A stretch of DNA of 10,361 bases from Elusimicrobiota bacterium (GTDB lineage: Bacteria > Elusimicrobiota > Elusimicrobia > UBA1565 > UBA9628): contig JAGWRY010000253.1 of assembly GCA_028869495.1 (NCBI GenBank), positions 1 to 10,361 of the forward strand, read 5' to 3'. The number at the start of each line of letters is the position of its first letter. The first letter of the stretch is position 1. The translations under genes were made by a program, and so were the position numbers. The notes under the pieces were generated by a model that worked only from the letters and a program-made list of their open reading frames with translations, made no database searches and had not been told where the DNA came from. Below are positions 4,544 to 10,361 of the stretch, piece after piece.

Positions 4544-7269
4544 AGCTCCGGCTGTCCGGGGTCGGAACCGACGTCCGCCTGCCAGCGCCAGCAGCGCGGA
4601 CACTTCTCGCCGTCGGCCCGCGTCACCGCGGCCGAGAGCTCGGCGGCGCCCGGCTCGAGCGCGGCCTGAGAGACGATCAGCAGTTCGGCGAGGTCGAGGC
4701 CCGCGAGGGGCGCGAGGTCCTCGGCCGGCCCGCGCAGGACGACTTTCGCCTCGGTGGACTTGCCGATCGTCTTGGCCGCGCGCGCCTCCTCGAGCGCCTT
4801 CAGCGCCGCCGCGCGCGCCGCCAGCGCCTTCTCCCAGCGCGCGGCGCCCGCGGCGTCGGTCCAGCGCGGATCGGGCGCGGGCAGGTCCCACAGGAACACG
4901 CTGTCCGCGGGGCGGCCGGCCCAAAATCGCCAGGCCTCGTCGGCGGTGAAGGACAGGATCGGAGACAGCAGCGCGCACAGGCGCGCGAGGAGCTCGGCCT
5001 GGACGGTCTGCACCGCGCGGCGCTCGGGGGCGTCCGCGCGCAGCGTGTACATCCGGTCCTTCGTGACGTCCAGGTAGAACGCCGACAGGTCGAAGGAGCA
5101 GAAGTCGATCAGGCGCCGCGCCGCGTCGCGCCAGCGGTACTCGCGGTAGTCGTCGAGCGTCGCGCGCTGGAGCTCGGACAGGCGGTGCAGGACGTGGCGC
5201 TCGAGCGCGGGCAGGCGCTCGTACGGGACGGCGGCCCCGGGCGCGAAGCCGTCGAGGCAGCCGAGCAGGTAGCGCAGGGTGTTGCGCACGCGGCGGTAGG
5301 CCTCGGCCGGGACCTTCAGCAGGTTCTCGGAGATGCGCGTGTCCTGGTGGACGTCGGCCAGCGCGACCCAGGCGCGCAGGACGTCGGCGCCGTGCTTGCC
5401 GACGACCTCGTCGGGCGCGACGACGTTGCCGGCCGACTTGTGCATCGCGCGGCCCTTCTCGTCGAGCACGAAGCCGTGCGTGTAGACCGCCTTGAACGGG
5501 GCGCGGCCGCGCAGGGCGGTCGCCATCACCAGCGAGCTCTGGAACCAGCCGCGGTGCTGGTCGGAGCCCTCGAGGTAGAGGTCGGCGACCGCGTCCTCGC
5601 CGAGCACCGCGAGCCACGACACGCCGGAGTCGAGCCAGACGTCGAGGATGTCCGTCTCGCGGCGGAAGCCGTCGGCCAGGTCCGGGTGCGGCGGCAGGAA
5701 CGGCCAGTCGGCGGGCTTCAAGGCCTCGCCCCAGCGCTCGAACCAGAAGTCGAGGCCGTTGGCGGCCGCGTGCCGCTCGACCGCCTGCAGGACGCCGTCG
5801 TCGAGCACGGGCGCGCCGGTCTTCAGCGAGTAGAGCACCGGGATCGGCGCGCCCCAGACGCGCTGGCGCGACAGGCACCAGTCGGGGCGGTTCTCGATCA
5901 TCGCGGCGATCCGGTTGCGGCTCTCCGGCGGCACCCAGCGCGCGCCGTCGATCTGCTCGAGCAGATGCGCGCGCAGGGCCTCGCTCAGGCGCAGGAACCA
6001 CTGCTCGGTCGTGCGGAAGATCACCGGGTTCTTGCAGCGCCAGCAGTGCGGATAAGAATGCGAGATGTCCTTCTTCGCGAGCAGGAGACCGCGCTTCGCC
6101 AGGTCCTCGACGACGAGGGCGTTGCCTTCCTTGAGGATGTGCTTGCCGCGCAGGAACTCCGGCACGGTGTCGTCGTAGCGCCCGTCGCCGCCGACCGGGT
6201 TGTAGATCTCGAGCCCCTCGCGCATCCCGGTGTCGAAGTCGTCCTCGCCGTGGCCGGGCGCGGTGTGGACGAGTCCGCTTCCGTCCTCGGCCGTCACGTA
6301 GTCGGCGGCGACGGCGGCCCCGGGATTGCCGGACGCCGCCGGGTACGGCAGCGCGTAGCGCGGCGCCGCCGAGGCGAGGTCGGCCCCGTTCCAGGACTTC
6401 AGGACCTTCGGCGCGCCCAGCCCCAGAGCCTCGGCGACGGCCGCCAGGCGCGGCGCGGCGACGATCAGGCGGCGCCCGCCGGCCTCGACCAGGACGTACT
6501 CGAGGTTGGGATTGAACGCGACCGCGCGATTGGCGGGCAGAGTCCACGGGGTCGTCGTCCAAACGACCAGCTCGGCGCCTTTCAGCTCCGGGGTCAAGGG
6601 ATCGACGACCGTCAGCGCGACGTAGACCGACGGCGAGGTCTTGTCCTGGTACTCGACCTCGGCGTCGGCGAGAGCCGTCTCGCAGGTCGGGCACCACAGG
6701 ACCGGCTTGAGGCCCCGGTAGACGTGCCCCTTCTGGACGAGCAGGCGGAACGCGCGCAGGATCGCGGTCTCGTAGCCGCGCGACATCGTCGTGTACGGGT
6801 GCGACCAGTCGCCGAGCACGCCCAGGCGCTTGAACTCGTCGCGCTGGAGGCCGATGAAGCGCTCGGCGAAGGCGGCCGCGTCGCGGCGGAAGGCCGGGAC
6901 GTCGACGACGCCGCGCTTGCTCATCTTCTTTTCCTTCAGCAGGGCGGTCTCGATGGGCAGGCCGTGGCAGTCCCAGCCGGGCACGTAGGGCGCGGCGCGG
7001 CCGAGCAGGGCCTGGGATTTGACGACCATGTCCTTCAGGATCTTGTTCTGCGCGTGGCCGATGTGGATGCGGCCGTTGGCGTAGGGCGGGCCGTCGTGCA
7101 GGACGAACGGCGGGCGCCCGGCCTGGCGCTCCTGCATGCGCTCGTAGAGGCCCAGGGACTCCCAGGCCTTCAGCAGTTCGGGCTCGCGCCGGGCCAGGTC
7201 CCCCTTCTGCGGGAACTCGGTCTTCGGCAGGTGGACGGTGGACGACCAGTCGGTGCGCGCCTCGGGCAT
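4516..7269 (-). CDS. ileS: Isoleucyl-tRNA synthetase
   Basis: This cytoplasmic enzyme charges tRNA-Ile with isoleucine and is 917 residues long, normal for bacterial IleS. The N-terminus has the expected TVHLPKTEFP (11-20). The HIGH motif is HIGH at 69-72 in PPYANGRIHIGHAQNK. The editing (CP1) domain is about 200-400, with TTTPWTLPANRA (238-249) and HTAPGHGEDDF (335-345). The second signature reads AMHKSAGN (608-615) instead of KMSKSxGN; the lysine before the serine is kept and this variant is known in the family. The anticodon-binding region is about 685-850, and a zinc-binding tail carries Cys890, Cys893, Cys910 and Cys913, typical of the bacterial form with a C-terminal zinc site. The frame is open further upstream, but that extension lies antisense to the divergent operon, and the ATG at 7269 fits both homology and the promoter seven bases before it. 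It is followed by lspA. Confidence 0.97.
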   Translation of the reverse strand: MPEARTDWSSTVHLPKTEFPQKGDLARREPELLKAWESLGLYERMQERQAGRPPFVLHDGPPYANGRIHIGHAQNKILKDMVVKSQALLGRAAPYVPGWDCHGLPIETALLKEKKMSKRGVVDVPAFRRDAAAFAERFIGLQRDEFKRLGVLGDWSHPYTTMSRGYETAILRAFRLLVQKGHVYRGLKPVLWCPTCETALADAEVEYQDKTSPSVYVALTVVDPLTPELKGAELVVWTTTPWTLPANRAVAFNPNLEYVLVEAGGRRLIVAAPRLAAVAEALGLGAPKVLKSWNGADLASAAPRYALPYPAASGNPGAAVAADYVTAEDGSGLVHTAPGHGEDDFDTGMREGLEIYNPVGGDGRYDDTVPEFLRGKHILKEGNALVVEDLAKRGLLLAKKDISHSYPHCWRCKNPVIFRTTEQWFLRLSEALRAHLLEQIDGARWVPPESRNRIAAMIENRPDWCLSRQRVWGAPIPVLYSLKTGAPVLDDGVLQAVERHAAANGLDFWFERWGEALKPADWPFLPPHPDLADGFRRETDILDVWLDSGVSWLAVLGEDAVADLYLEGSDQHRGWFQSSLVMATALRGRAPFKAVYTHGFVLDEKGRAMHKSAGNVVAPDEVVGKHGADVLRAWVALADVHQDTRISENLLKVPAEAYRRVRNTLRYLLGCLDGFAPGAAVPYERLPALERHVLHRLSELQRATLDDYREYRWRDAARRLIDFCSFDLSAFYLDVTKDRMYTLRADAPERRAVQTVQAELLARLCALLSPILSFTADEAWRFWAGRPADSVFLWDLPAPDPRWTDAAGAARWEKALAARAAALKALEEARAAKTIGKSTEAKVVLRGPAEDLAPLAGLDLAELLIVSQAALEPGAAELSAAVTRADGEKCPRCWRWQADVGSDPGQPELCGRCARQL

Positions 7270-7276
7270 GGCGGCG

Positions 7277-7289
7277 ATTCTATCAATTT
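7277..7289 (-). promoter_or_regulatory. Predicted extended -10 promoter of ileS-lspA
   Basis: The minus strand reads AAATTGATAGAAT, an extended -10 (TGnTAGAAT). Seven bases (7276-7270) separate the hexamer from the ileS ATG, so the message is predicted to be leaderless or to carry a leader of about one base. There is no room for a T-box or other leader regulator. Confidence 0.65.
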
Positions 7290-7320
7290 CGGCGGGTCCG
7301 CTCCACGCGCCCGGGAACTT

Positions 7321-7340
7321 CGCGAATTTGCGCGAATTTG
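7321..7340. repeat. Two tandem copies of a 10-base sequence next to a promoter
   Basis: CGCGAATTTG occurs twice without a gap (7321-7330, 7331-7340). The second copy runs into the extended -10 box of the downstream operon. The first is preceded by TT, forming the palindrome TTCGCGAA (7319-7326). It could be a protein-binding site in the divergent region, or one copy could simply be a duplication of promoter DNA. Confidence 0.6.
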
Positions 7341-7347
7341 ATAGGAT
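7335..7347 (+). promoter_or_regulatory. Predicted extended -10 promoter of the membrane protein-CNBD-transporter operon
   Basis: The plus strand reads AATTTGATAGGAT, an extended -10 (TGnTAGGAT). Six bases (7348-7353) separate it from the ATG at 7354, which predicts a leaderless transcript. It is divergent from the ileS promoter, and the two -10 hexamers lie about 60 bases apart. Confidence 0.65.
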
Positions 7348-7353
7348 GCGCGC

Positions 7354-7581
7354 ATGGAGATCTTCATCGCCGTCTGCCTCGCGCTGATCGTCGTCGAGCT
7401 GGGGGTTCTGGCCGCCTTCGCCGCGGCCGCCCTGCTCAAGGTCCGCCAGGCCTCGCAGGCCGTGGAGGTCGCCGCGTACCGCGTCGACGCGGAGGTGCAC
7501 TCGGTCGGCGAATCCCTGCGCTCCGGCTGGGGACGCGCGGCCGGGACCCTGCTCTCGGCGGCCGTCCAGCTCTTCCGCTAG
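7354..7581 (+). CDS. Small single-pass membrane protein, DUF948-like layout
   Basis: This 75-residue protein has one strong membrane helix at residues 3-28 (FIAVCLALIVVELGVLAAFA). A short heptad-like amphipathic segment follows (KVRQASQAVEVAAYRVDAEV), then a GESLRSGWG turn and a final amphipathic stretch ending QLFR. The arrangement resembles DUF948-type proteins, which have an N-terminal anchor and a cytoplasmic coiled region, but the match is by layout, not by a firm motif. It is the first gene of a tight operon and ends three bases before the next start. A real gene is supported by its promoter, its spacing and its hydrophobic N-terminus. The function is unknown; it may be a membrane partner of the transporter or the nucleotide-binding protein that follow. 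Confidence 0.75.
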   Translation: MEIFIAVCLALIVVELGVLAAFAAAALLKVRQASQAVEVAAYRVDAEVHSVGESLRSGWGRAAGTLLSAAVQLFR

Positions 7582-7584
7582 CGC

Positions 7585-8094
7585 ATGGACGCCCTGCGCC
7601 GGCTGACGCGCTGGTTCGTCGACCCGCAGTTCGAGCACCGCAAGAAGTTCCTCGGCTCGCTCGACCTGTTCGCGGACCTGTCCAGCGGCGACCTCGGACA
7701 GCTCGCGCGCTCCCTGCACGCGCGCACGTACCGCCCGGGCGAGGTCGTCTTCGTCGAGGGCGACATCGGCCGCGCGCTGTTCATCCTGGAGTCGGGCTCG
7801 GTCGAGCTGGCGCGCCGGAGCCCCGGCGGCGAGCCGGTCAAGCTCTACACGCTGAAGCCCGGCGAGTTCTTCGGCGAGATGGCGCTCCTCGAGTCCCTGC
7901 CGCGCTCGGCGACCGCGACCGCGGTCGAGACCTCGCGCCTGCACCTGCTCTACCGGACCAAGCTCGAGGCGCTCCTGCGCTCCCAGCCGCGCATCGGGAC
8001 GGCGATCATGCGGCATCTCGCGCGCCTGCTGTCGGCGCGCCTGCGCCGCGTCTCGGGGGCGCTGACCGCCGCGTCGGCGGCGCCGCATGCGTGA
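7585..8094 (+). CDS. Stand-alone cyclic nucleotide-binding domain protein
   Basis: This 169-residue protein carries one CRP-like cyclic nucleotide-binding domain (about 25-135) and little else. Recognisable parts are LFADLSSGDLGQLA (28-41), RPGEVVFVEGD (50-60) and the phosphate-binding cassette GEFFGEMALLESLPRSATATA at 93-113. In the cassette, Glu98 and Arg107 are the residues that contact the ribose and phosphate in cAMP or cGMP binders. The Arg is kept, so nucleotide binding is plausible. A C-terminal helix follows (137-157). There is no helix-turn-helix, kinase or channel domain, so it is not a CRP-type regulator and would have to act through a partner. It lies three bases after the small membrane protein and overlaps the transporter gene by eight bases, which makes those two the likely partners. 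No Shine-Dalgarno sequence is seen, consistent with translational coupling. Confidence 0.92.
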   Translation: MDALRRLTRWFVDPQFEHRKKFLGSLDLFADLSSGDLGQLARSLHARTYRPGEVVFVEGDIGRALFILESGSVELARRSPGGEPVKLYTLKPGEFFGEMALLESLPRSATATAVETSRLHLLYRTKLEALLRSQPRIGTAIMRHLARLLSARLRRVSGALTAASAAPHA

Positions 8095-9166
8095 GCGCCG
8101 CCCGCTCCCCTCGCTGAGCGCCCTCGTCGTCGCGGGCGCCGCCCTCTACGCGGGATACCGCCTGCGCGCCGCGCTCGCGCCGTTCGTGCTGGCCGCGGCC
8201 TTCGCCTACGTGCTCAACCCCGCGGTCGCGTACTTCGAGGGCAAGGGCCTGCGCCGCGCGCACCTGGTCGTCCTCGGCTACGTCGCCGCGCTGGGGCTCG
8301 GCGCCTGGGCCTCGGCCGGGATCAAGGCCGTCGTCGTCGGCGAGATCGACTCGCTGACCGTCAACGCGCCGACCTACGTCGGCAAGCTGCAGGGCCTGGC
8401 GGCCCGGGAGGAGTCGCTGCTGACCGGGCGCCTGCCGGTGCCCCCCGAGGTCGCCCAGCGCGCGATCGGCTCCGCCGTCGACGCGGGCCTGGCCCGCGTG
8501 CAGGCCCTGCCGTCGCAGATCCTCGGGCTCGTACCGCTCCTGCTGCACGCCCTGCTGGTGCCGTTCATCGGCTTCTTCTTCCTGCTCGACGGGCCCGGGG
8601 GCTTCGACCGGCTGATCCAGGCCCTGCCGAGCCGCTACGTCGAGCAGGCGCTCCACCTGGCCGGAGAGATCGACAGGTCGCTGGGCAACTACGTGCGCGG
8701 CCTCGTGATCGCGGCGGTCGTCGTCGGCGCGGTCTCCTTCGTCGGCCTGGTCCTCCTCGGCGTCGACAACGCGCTCGCGATCGCGGCGCTGGCCGGGGCG
8801 ACGTCGTTTTTGCCCGGGCTCGGCGCGGTCGTCGGCGCCGCGGCCGGCGGCGCGATGGCGGTCTACCAGTTCGGCTCGCTGTGGGCCGGCGCGAAGGTCC
8901 TGATCCTGTTCGGCGCGATCAAGCTGGCCGACGACGCGTTCCTGGAGCCGCTGATCTCGAAGCGCGCCGTCCACCTGCACGTGACCGTCTATCTGCTCGC
9001 GCTGATCGTCGGCGGCGAGATGTTCGGCTTCCTCGGACTCGTCTTCGCGATCCCGGCGGCCTGCGTGCTGAAGGCCCTGTTCGGCGTGGTCTGGGCCTGG
9101 TACGCGAGCGAGACCGGCCTCGCGGCCCCGTTCGCGTCCGAAGCCGAGGCCGTCCCCTACGTCTAG
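8087..9166 (+). CDS. AI-2E/PerM-family (UPF0118) transporter
   Basis: This is a 359-residue polytopic membrane protein of the AI-2E exporter family (COG0628), with about seven or eight hydrophobic segments. Family features are FAYVLNPAVAYFE (39-51), the DGPGG loop (168-172) with the amphipathic RYVEQALHLAGEIDRSLGNY (183-202) before a helix, DNALAIAALAGATSFLPGLG (227-246), LEPLISKRAVHLH (286-298) and FGFLGLVFAIPAACVLKAL (313-331). Members export diverse small molecules or act as Na+/H+ antiporters. The original autoinducer-2 label should not be read as a substrate here. The ATG overlaps the end of the cyclic nucleotide-binding gene by eight bases. Its stop codon overlaps that of the convergent gene. 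The start at 8087 is short on the cytoplasmic side but leaves the first helix complete. Confidence 0.94.
   Translation: MRERRPLPSLSALVVAGAALYAGYRLRAALAPFVLAAAFAYVLNPAVAYFEGKGLRRAHLVVLGYVAALGLGAWASAGIKAVVVGEIDSLTVNAPTYVGKLQGLAAREESLLTGRLPVPPEVAQRAIGSAVDAGLARVQALPSQILGLVPLLLHALLVPFIGFFFLLDGPGGFDRLIQALPSRYVEQALHLAGEIDRSLGNYVRGLVIAAVVVGAVSFVGLVLLGVDNALAIAALAGATSFLPGLGAVVGAAAGGAMAVYQFGSLWAGAKVLILFGAIKLADDAFLEPLISKRAVHLHVTVYLLALIVGGEMFGFLGLVFAIPAACVLKALFGVVWAWYASETGLAAPFASEAEAVPYV
9163..9166. other. CTAG shared by two convergent stop codons
   Basis: The tetranucleotide CTAG supplies TAG (9164-9166) to the plus-strand transporter gene and TAG (9165-9163) to the minus-strand receiver-thioesterase gene, so the coding regions overlap by four bases. 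No terminator hairpin can be placed between them, so transcripts from each side must end inside the other gene. Confidence 0.95.
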
Positions 9167-10098
9167 GCGGACGGCCCGCGGCCGACGCAGGGCGCCAGCA
9201 GGACGCGCAGGTCGGACGGGATGCGCGCGCTGCGCCACAGGTCGTTGACGACCGCGTGGCGCGAATAGCCGCGCGCGACGACCTTCCCGCCGAGGTCCTT
9301 GTCGATCACGTCGCACTCGAAGCGGACGCTCGCGCGCCCGAGCTCGGCGATCCAGGTGCGCACCGTCAGCAGGTCGTCGTAGCGGCTCGGCGCCAGGTAC
9401 TGGACGCGCGCCTCGACGGCGGGCAGGAAGAGCTTGCGGCGGATCTCGAGGTCGCGGTAGCGCACGCCGAGCCCGCGCAGGAGCTCGGTGCGGCCCTGCT
9501 CGAAGTACTTCAGGTAGTTCGCGTAGTAGATGACGCCGAGCTTGTCGGTGTCGGCGTAGCTGACGCGGACCTCGAACTCGCTGTGCCGTCCCTTCGGCCG
9601 GGCGGGCGCGGCCGCCGCCTTCTCCGCCGCGGGCGCGGGCCTCGGCTCCGGCGCCGTCTCCGGCTTCGGCTCCGCCGGCGGCGGGGTCCCCGTCCCCGAC
9701 GGCAGGACGACGCTGGAGATCGCGCGGCGGTCCTCGCCGAGGACCTGGTTGACGACCGAGAGCAGTCCCGTGAAGCCGACCGGCTTCTTGAGGAAGAACG
9801 TGCGCGCGCCGCCCTTGACCTTGCCCCGCAGCTCCTCGAGGGTCAGGCCCGTCGAGAAGACGACCGGCGTCTCGCGCGTGTCGGGCGCCGCGCGCAGGCG
9901 CTCGTAGATCGAGCCCCCGTCGCCGCCCGGCATGTAGTAGTCGAGGATGATCAGGTCGGGGCGCGTCTCGTGCGCGAGGACGAGGCCCTGCGCGGCGTCG
10001 AAGGCGACCGCGACGCGGTAGCCGGCCGACTCCAGGCCGTCCTTGAGCGGGGCGACCAGGGTCGCGTCGTCGTCGACGACGAGGATCGTGCGGGCCAT
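9163..10098 (-). CDS. Response-regulator receiver domain fused to a YbgC-like hotdog acyl-thioesterase
   Basis: This 311-residue protein joins two families in one uninterrupted frame. Residues 1-122 are a receiver domain: acidic pocket Asp10 and Asp11, phospho-acceptor Asp53 in LIILDYYMPGGDG, Ser82/Thr83 in VVFSTG and Lys105 in FFLKKPV. Residues 123-172 are a Pro/Ala/Glu-rich flexible linker. Residues 173-311 are a 4HBT/YbgC-type hotdog thioesterase with YADTDKLGVIYYANYLKYFE (181-200), where Asp185 matches the catalytic Asp, followed by EQGRTELLRGLG (200-211). All key residues of both domains are present. There is no methionine after residue 56 and no GTG near the thioesterase start, so it cannot easily be made separately. 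The substrate is presumably an acyl-CoA or acyl-ACP. Phosphorylation probably controls the esterase, but this is inference, and no histidine kinase is in the window. The upstream neighbour is a lipid glycosyltransferase, 32 bases away. Confidence 0.93.
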   Translation of the reverse strand: MARTILVVDDDATLVAPLKDGLESAGYRVAVAFDAAQGLVLAHETRPDLIILDYYMPGGDGGSIYERLRAAPDTRETPVVFSTGLTLEELRGKVKGGARTFFLKKPVGFTGLLSVVNQVLGEDRRAISSVVLPSGTGTPPPAEPKPETAPEPRPAPAAEKAAAAPARPKGRHSEFEVRVSYADTDKLGVIYYANYLKYFEQGRTELLRGLGVRYRDLEIRRKLFLPAVEARVQYLAPSRYDDLLTVRTWIAELGRASVRFECDVIDKDLGGKVVARGYSRHAVVNDLWRSARIPSDLRVLLAPCVGRGPSA

Positions 10099-10107
10099 GG
10101 AGGCGCT

Positions 10108-10119
10108 ATCTTAGCACTT
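10108..10119 (-). promoter_or_regulatory. Predicted extended -10 promoter of the receiver-thioesterase gene
   Basis: The minus strand reads AAGTGCTAAGAT, a TGnTAAGAT extended -10 in the 32-base gap after the glycosyltransferase gene. Nine bases (10107-10099) separate the hexamer from the ATG, predicting a leader of zero to three bases. The gene may also be transcribed from the glycosyltransferase unit. Confidence 0.55.
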
Positions 10120-10130
10120 GCGCGGCGCCC

Positions 10131-10361
10131 TCAGCCGACGACCTCGGCGCGGCCGCCGAGCGAGAGCCGGTAGCGCTTGCCGCGCCAGCCGACGGTGCGC
10201 CGGAAGGCCGCCGCGACGAAGGCCAGCGCCCCGACGTCGGCGACGGCCAGCGGCAGGGCGCGGAGGAGCGACGGACGCAGGCCGAGAAGGCGGTCCTGGA
10301 GGAGGCCGACGGCGACGCGCGAGGCCGCCCCGACCGCGAGCGCGGCGAGCGCCGGCGCGAG
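10131..10361 (-). CDS. C-terminal end of a membrane glycosyltransferase, ceramide glucosyltransferase/HpnI-like
   Basis: Only the last 76 residues are in the window, and the frame is open to the edge. They show two hydrophobic stretches (about 1-20 and 35-53) followed by the basic, aromatic motif FRRTVGWRGKRYRLSLGG (53-70). A pair of membrane helices ending in a WRGxRYR-like motif is characteristic of the C-terminus of ceramide glucosyltransferase and the hopanoid-associated HpnI family (GT21-like), which transfer sugars to lipids at the membrane. The catalytic domain lies outside the window, so the substrate cannot be judged. The stop TGA at 10133-10131 is 32 bases before the receiver-thioesterase gene on the same strand. 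A different polytopic membrane glycosyltransferase remains possible. Confidence 0.6.
   Translation of the reverse strand, partial: LAPALAALAVGAASRVAVGLLQDRLLGLRPSLLRALPLAVADVGALAFVAAAFRRTVGWRGKRYRLSLGGRAEVVG

Noticed and set aside
5434..5448. IleS second signature reads AMHKS instead of KMSKS as a sign of inactivation
   Set aside because: The second lysine and the serine are kept, the rest of the enzyme is complete, and this variant is known among bacterial IleS proteins.
4091..6697. An 868-codon minus-strand frame ending in lspA
   Set aside because: Only the last 150 residues are LspA. The rest is an out-of-frame reading of ileS with Arg-rich nonsense sequence.
5185..7341. A 718-codon open frame on the plus strand, antisense to ileS
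   Set aside because: It is a GC-rich shadow frame full of Arg, Ala and Gly with no recognisable domain; ileS on the other strand is unmistakable.
7270..8088. Upstream extension of the ileS frame by 273 codons
   Set aside because: The extension has no IleS homology and is antisense to the membrane protein and cyclic nucleotide-binding genes. A promoter sits right before the ATG at 7269.
8881..10173. A 430-codon plus-strand frame spanning the transporter end and the receiver-thioesterase gene
   Set aside because: It crosses two well-supported genes on different strands and has low-complexity Arg-rich content, so it is a shadow frame.

Overview
This is a strongly GC-rich (about 70% by eye), gene-dense chromosomal window. 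It has eleven genes, two of them cut by the window edges, and no stretch over about 110 bases without a gene. A lipobox lipoprotein, lipoprotein signal peptidase (LspA), a predicted glycine-zipper envelope protein and a Cu-type P-type ATPase suggest a free-living bacterium, probably diderm. I cannot place it firmly. GC-rich lineages such as Elusimicrobiota or Myxococcota are possible, but this is inference. I see no mobile element, tRNA, rRNA or CRISPR array.

Layout. (1) Minus strand, 1-1296: a lipoprotein with a gluzincin (HExxH) peptidase domain (466-1296), followed through a 4-base GTGA overlap by the start of a heavy-metal P1B-type ATPase (1-469, cut off) whose N-terminal metal-binding motif has lost a cysteine. 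(2) Plus strand, 1356-4083: a TrmA/RumA-family RNA m5U methyltransferase, then an unrecognised secreted protein with a PPAKA repeat and a C-terminal glycine zipper. (3) Minus strand, 4091-7269: ileS and lspA, overlapping by 28 bases, the classic housekeeping pair. (4) Plus strand, 7354-9166: a small one-helix membrane protein, a stand-alone cyclic-nucleotide-binding-domain protein and an AI-2E/PerM-family transporter, in a tight operon. (5) Minus strand, 9163-10361: the C-terminal end of a membrane glycosyltransferase resembling ceramide glucosyltransferase/HpnI, then a response-regulator receiver domain fused to a YbgC-like hotdog thioesterase.

Two things stand out. First, the receiver-thioesterase fusion is an unusual arrangement and suggests phosphorylation-controlled acyl-thioester hydrolysis next to a lipid glycosyltransferase. 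Second, five transcription units start with nearly the same element, an AT-rich extended -10 box (AAWTTGATAGAAT-like). In each, the hexamer ends only 6-9 bases before the start codon, which predicts leaderless mRNAs. Gene ends are also extremely compact: one convergent pair shares a CTAG tetranucleotide for both stop codons, and another has both stops in the arms of a 15-base palindrome.
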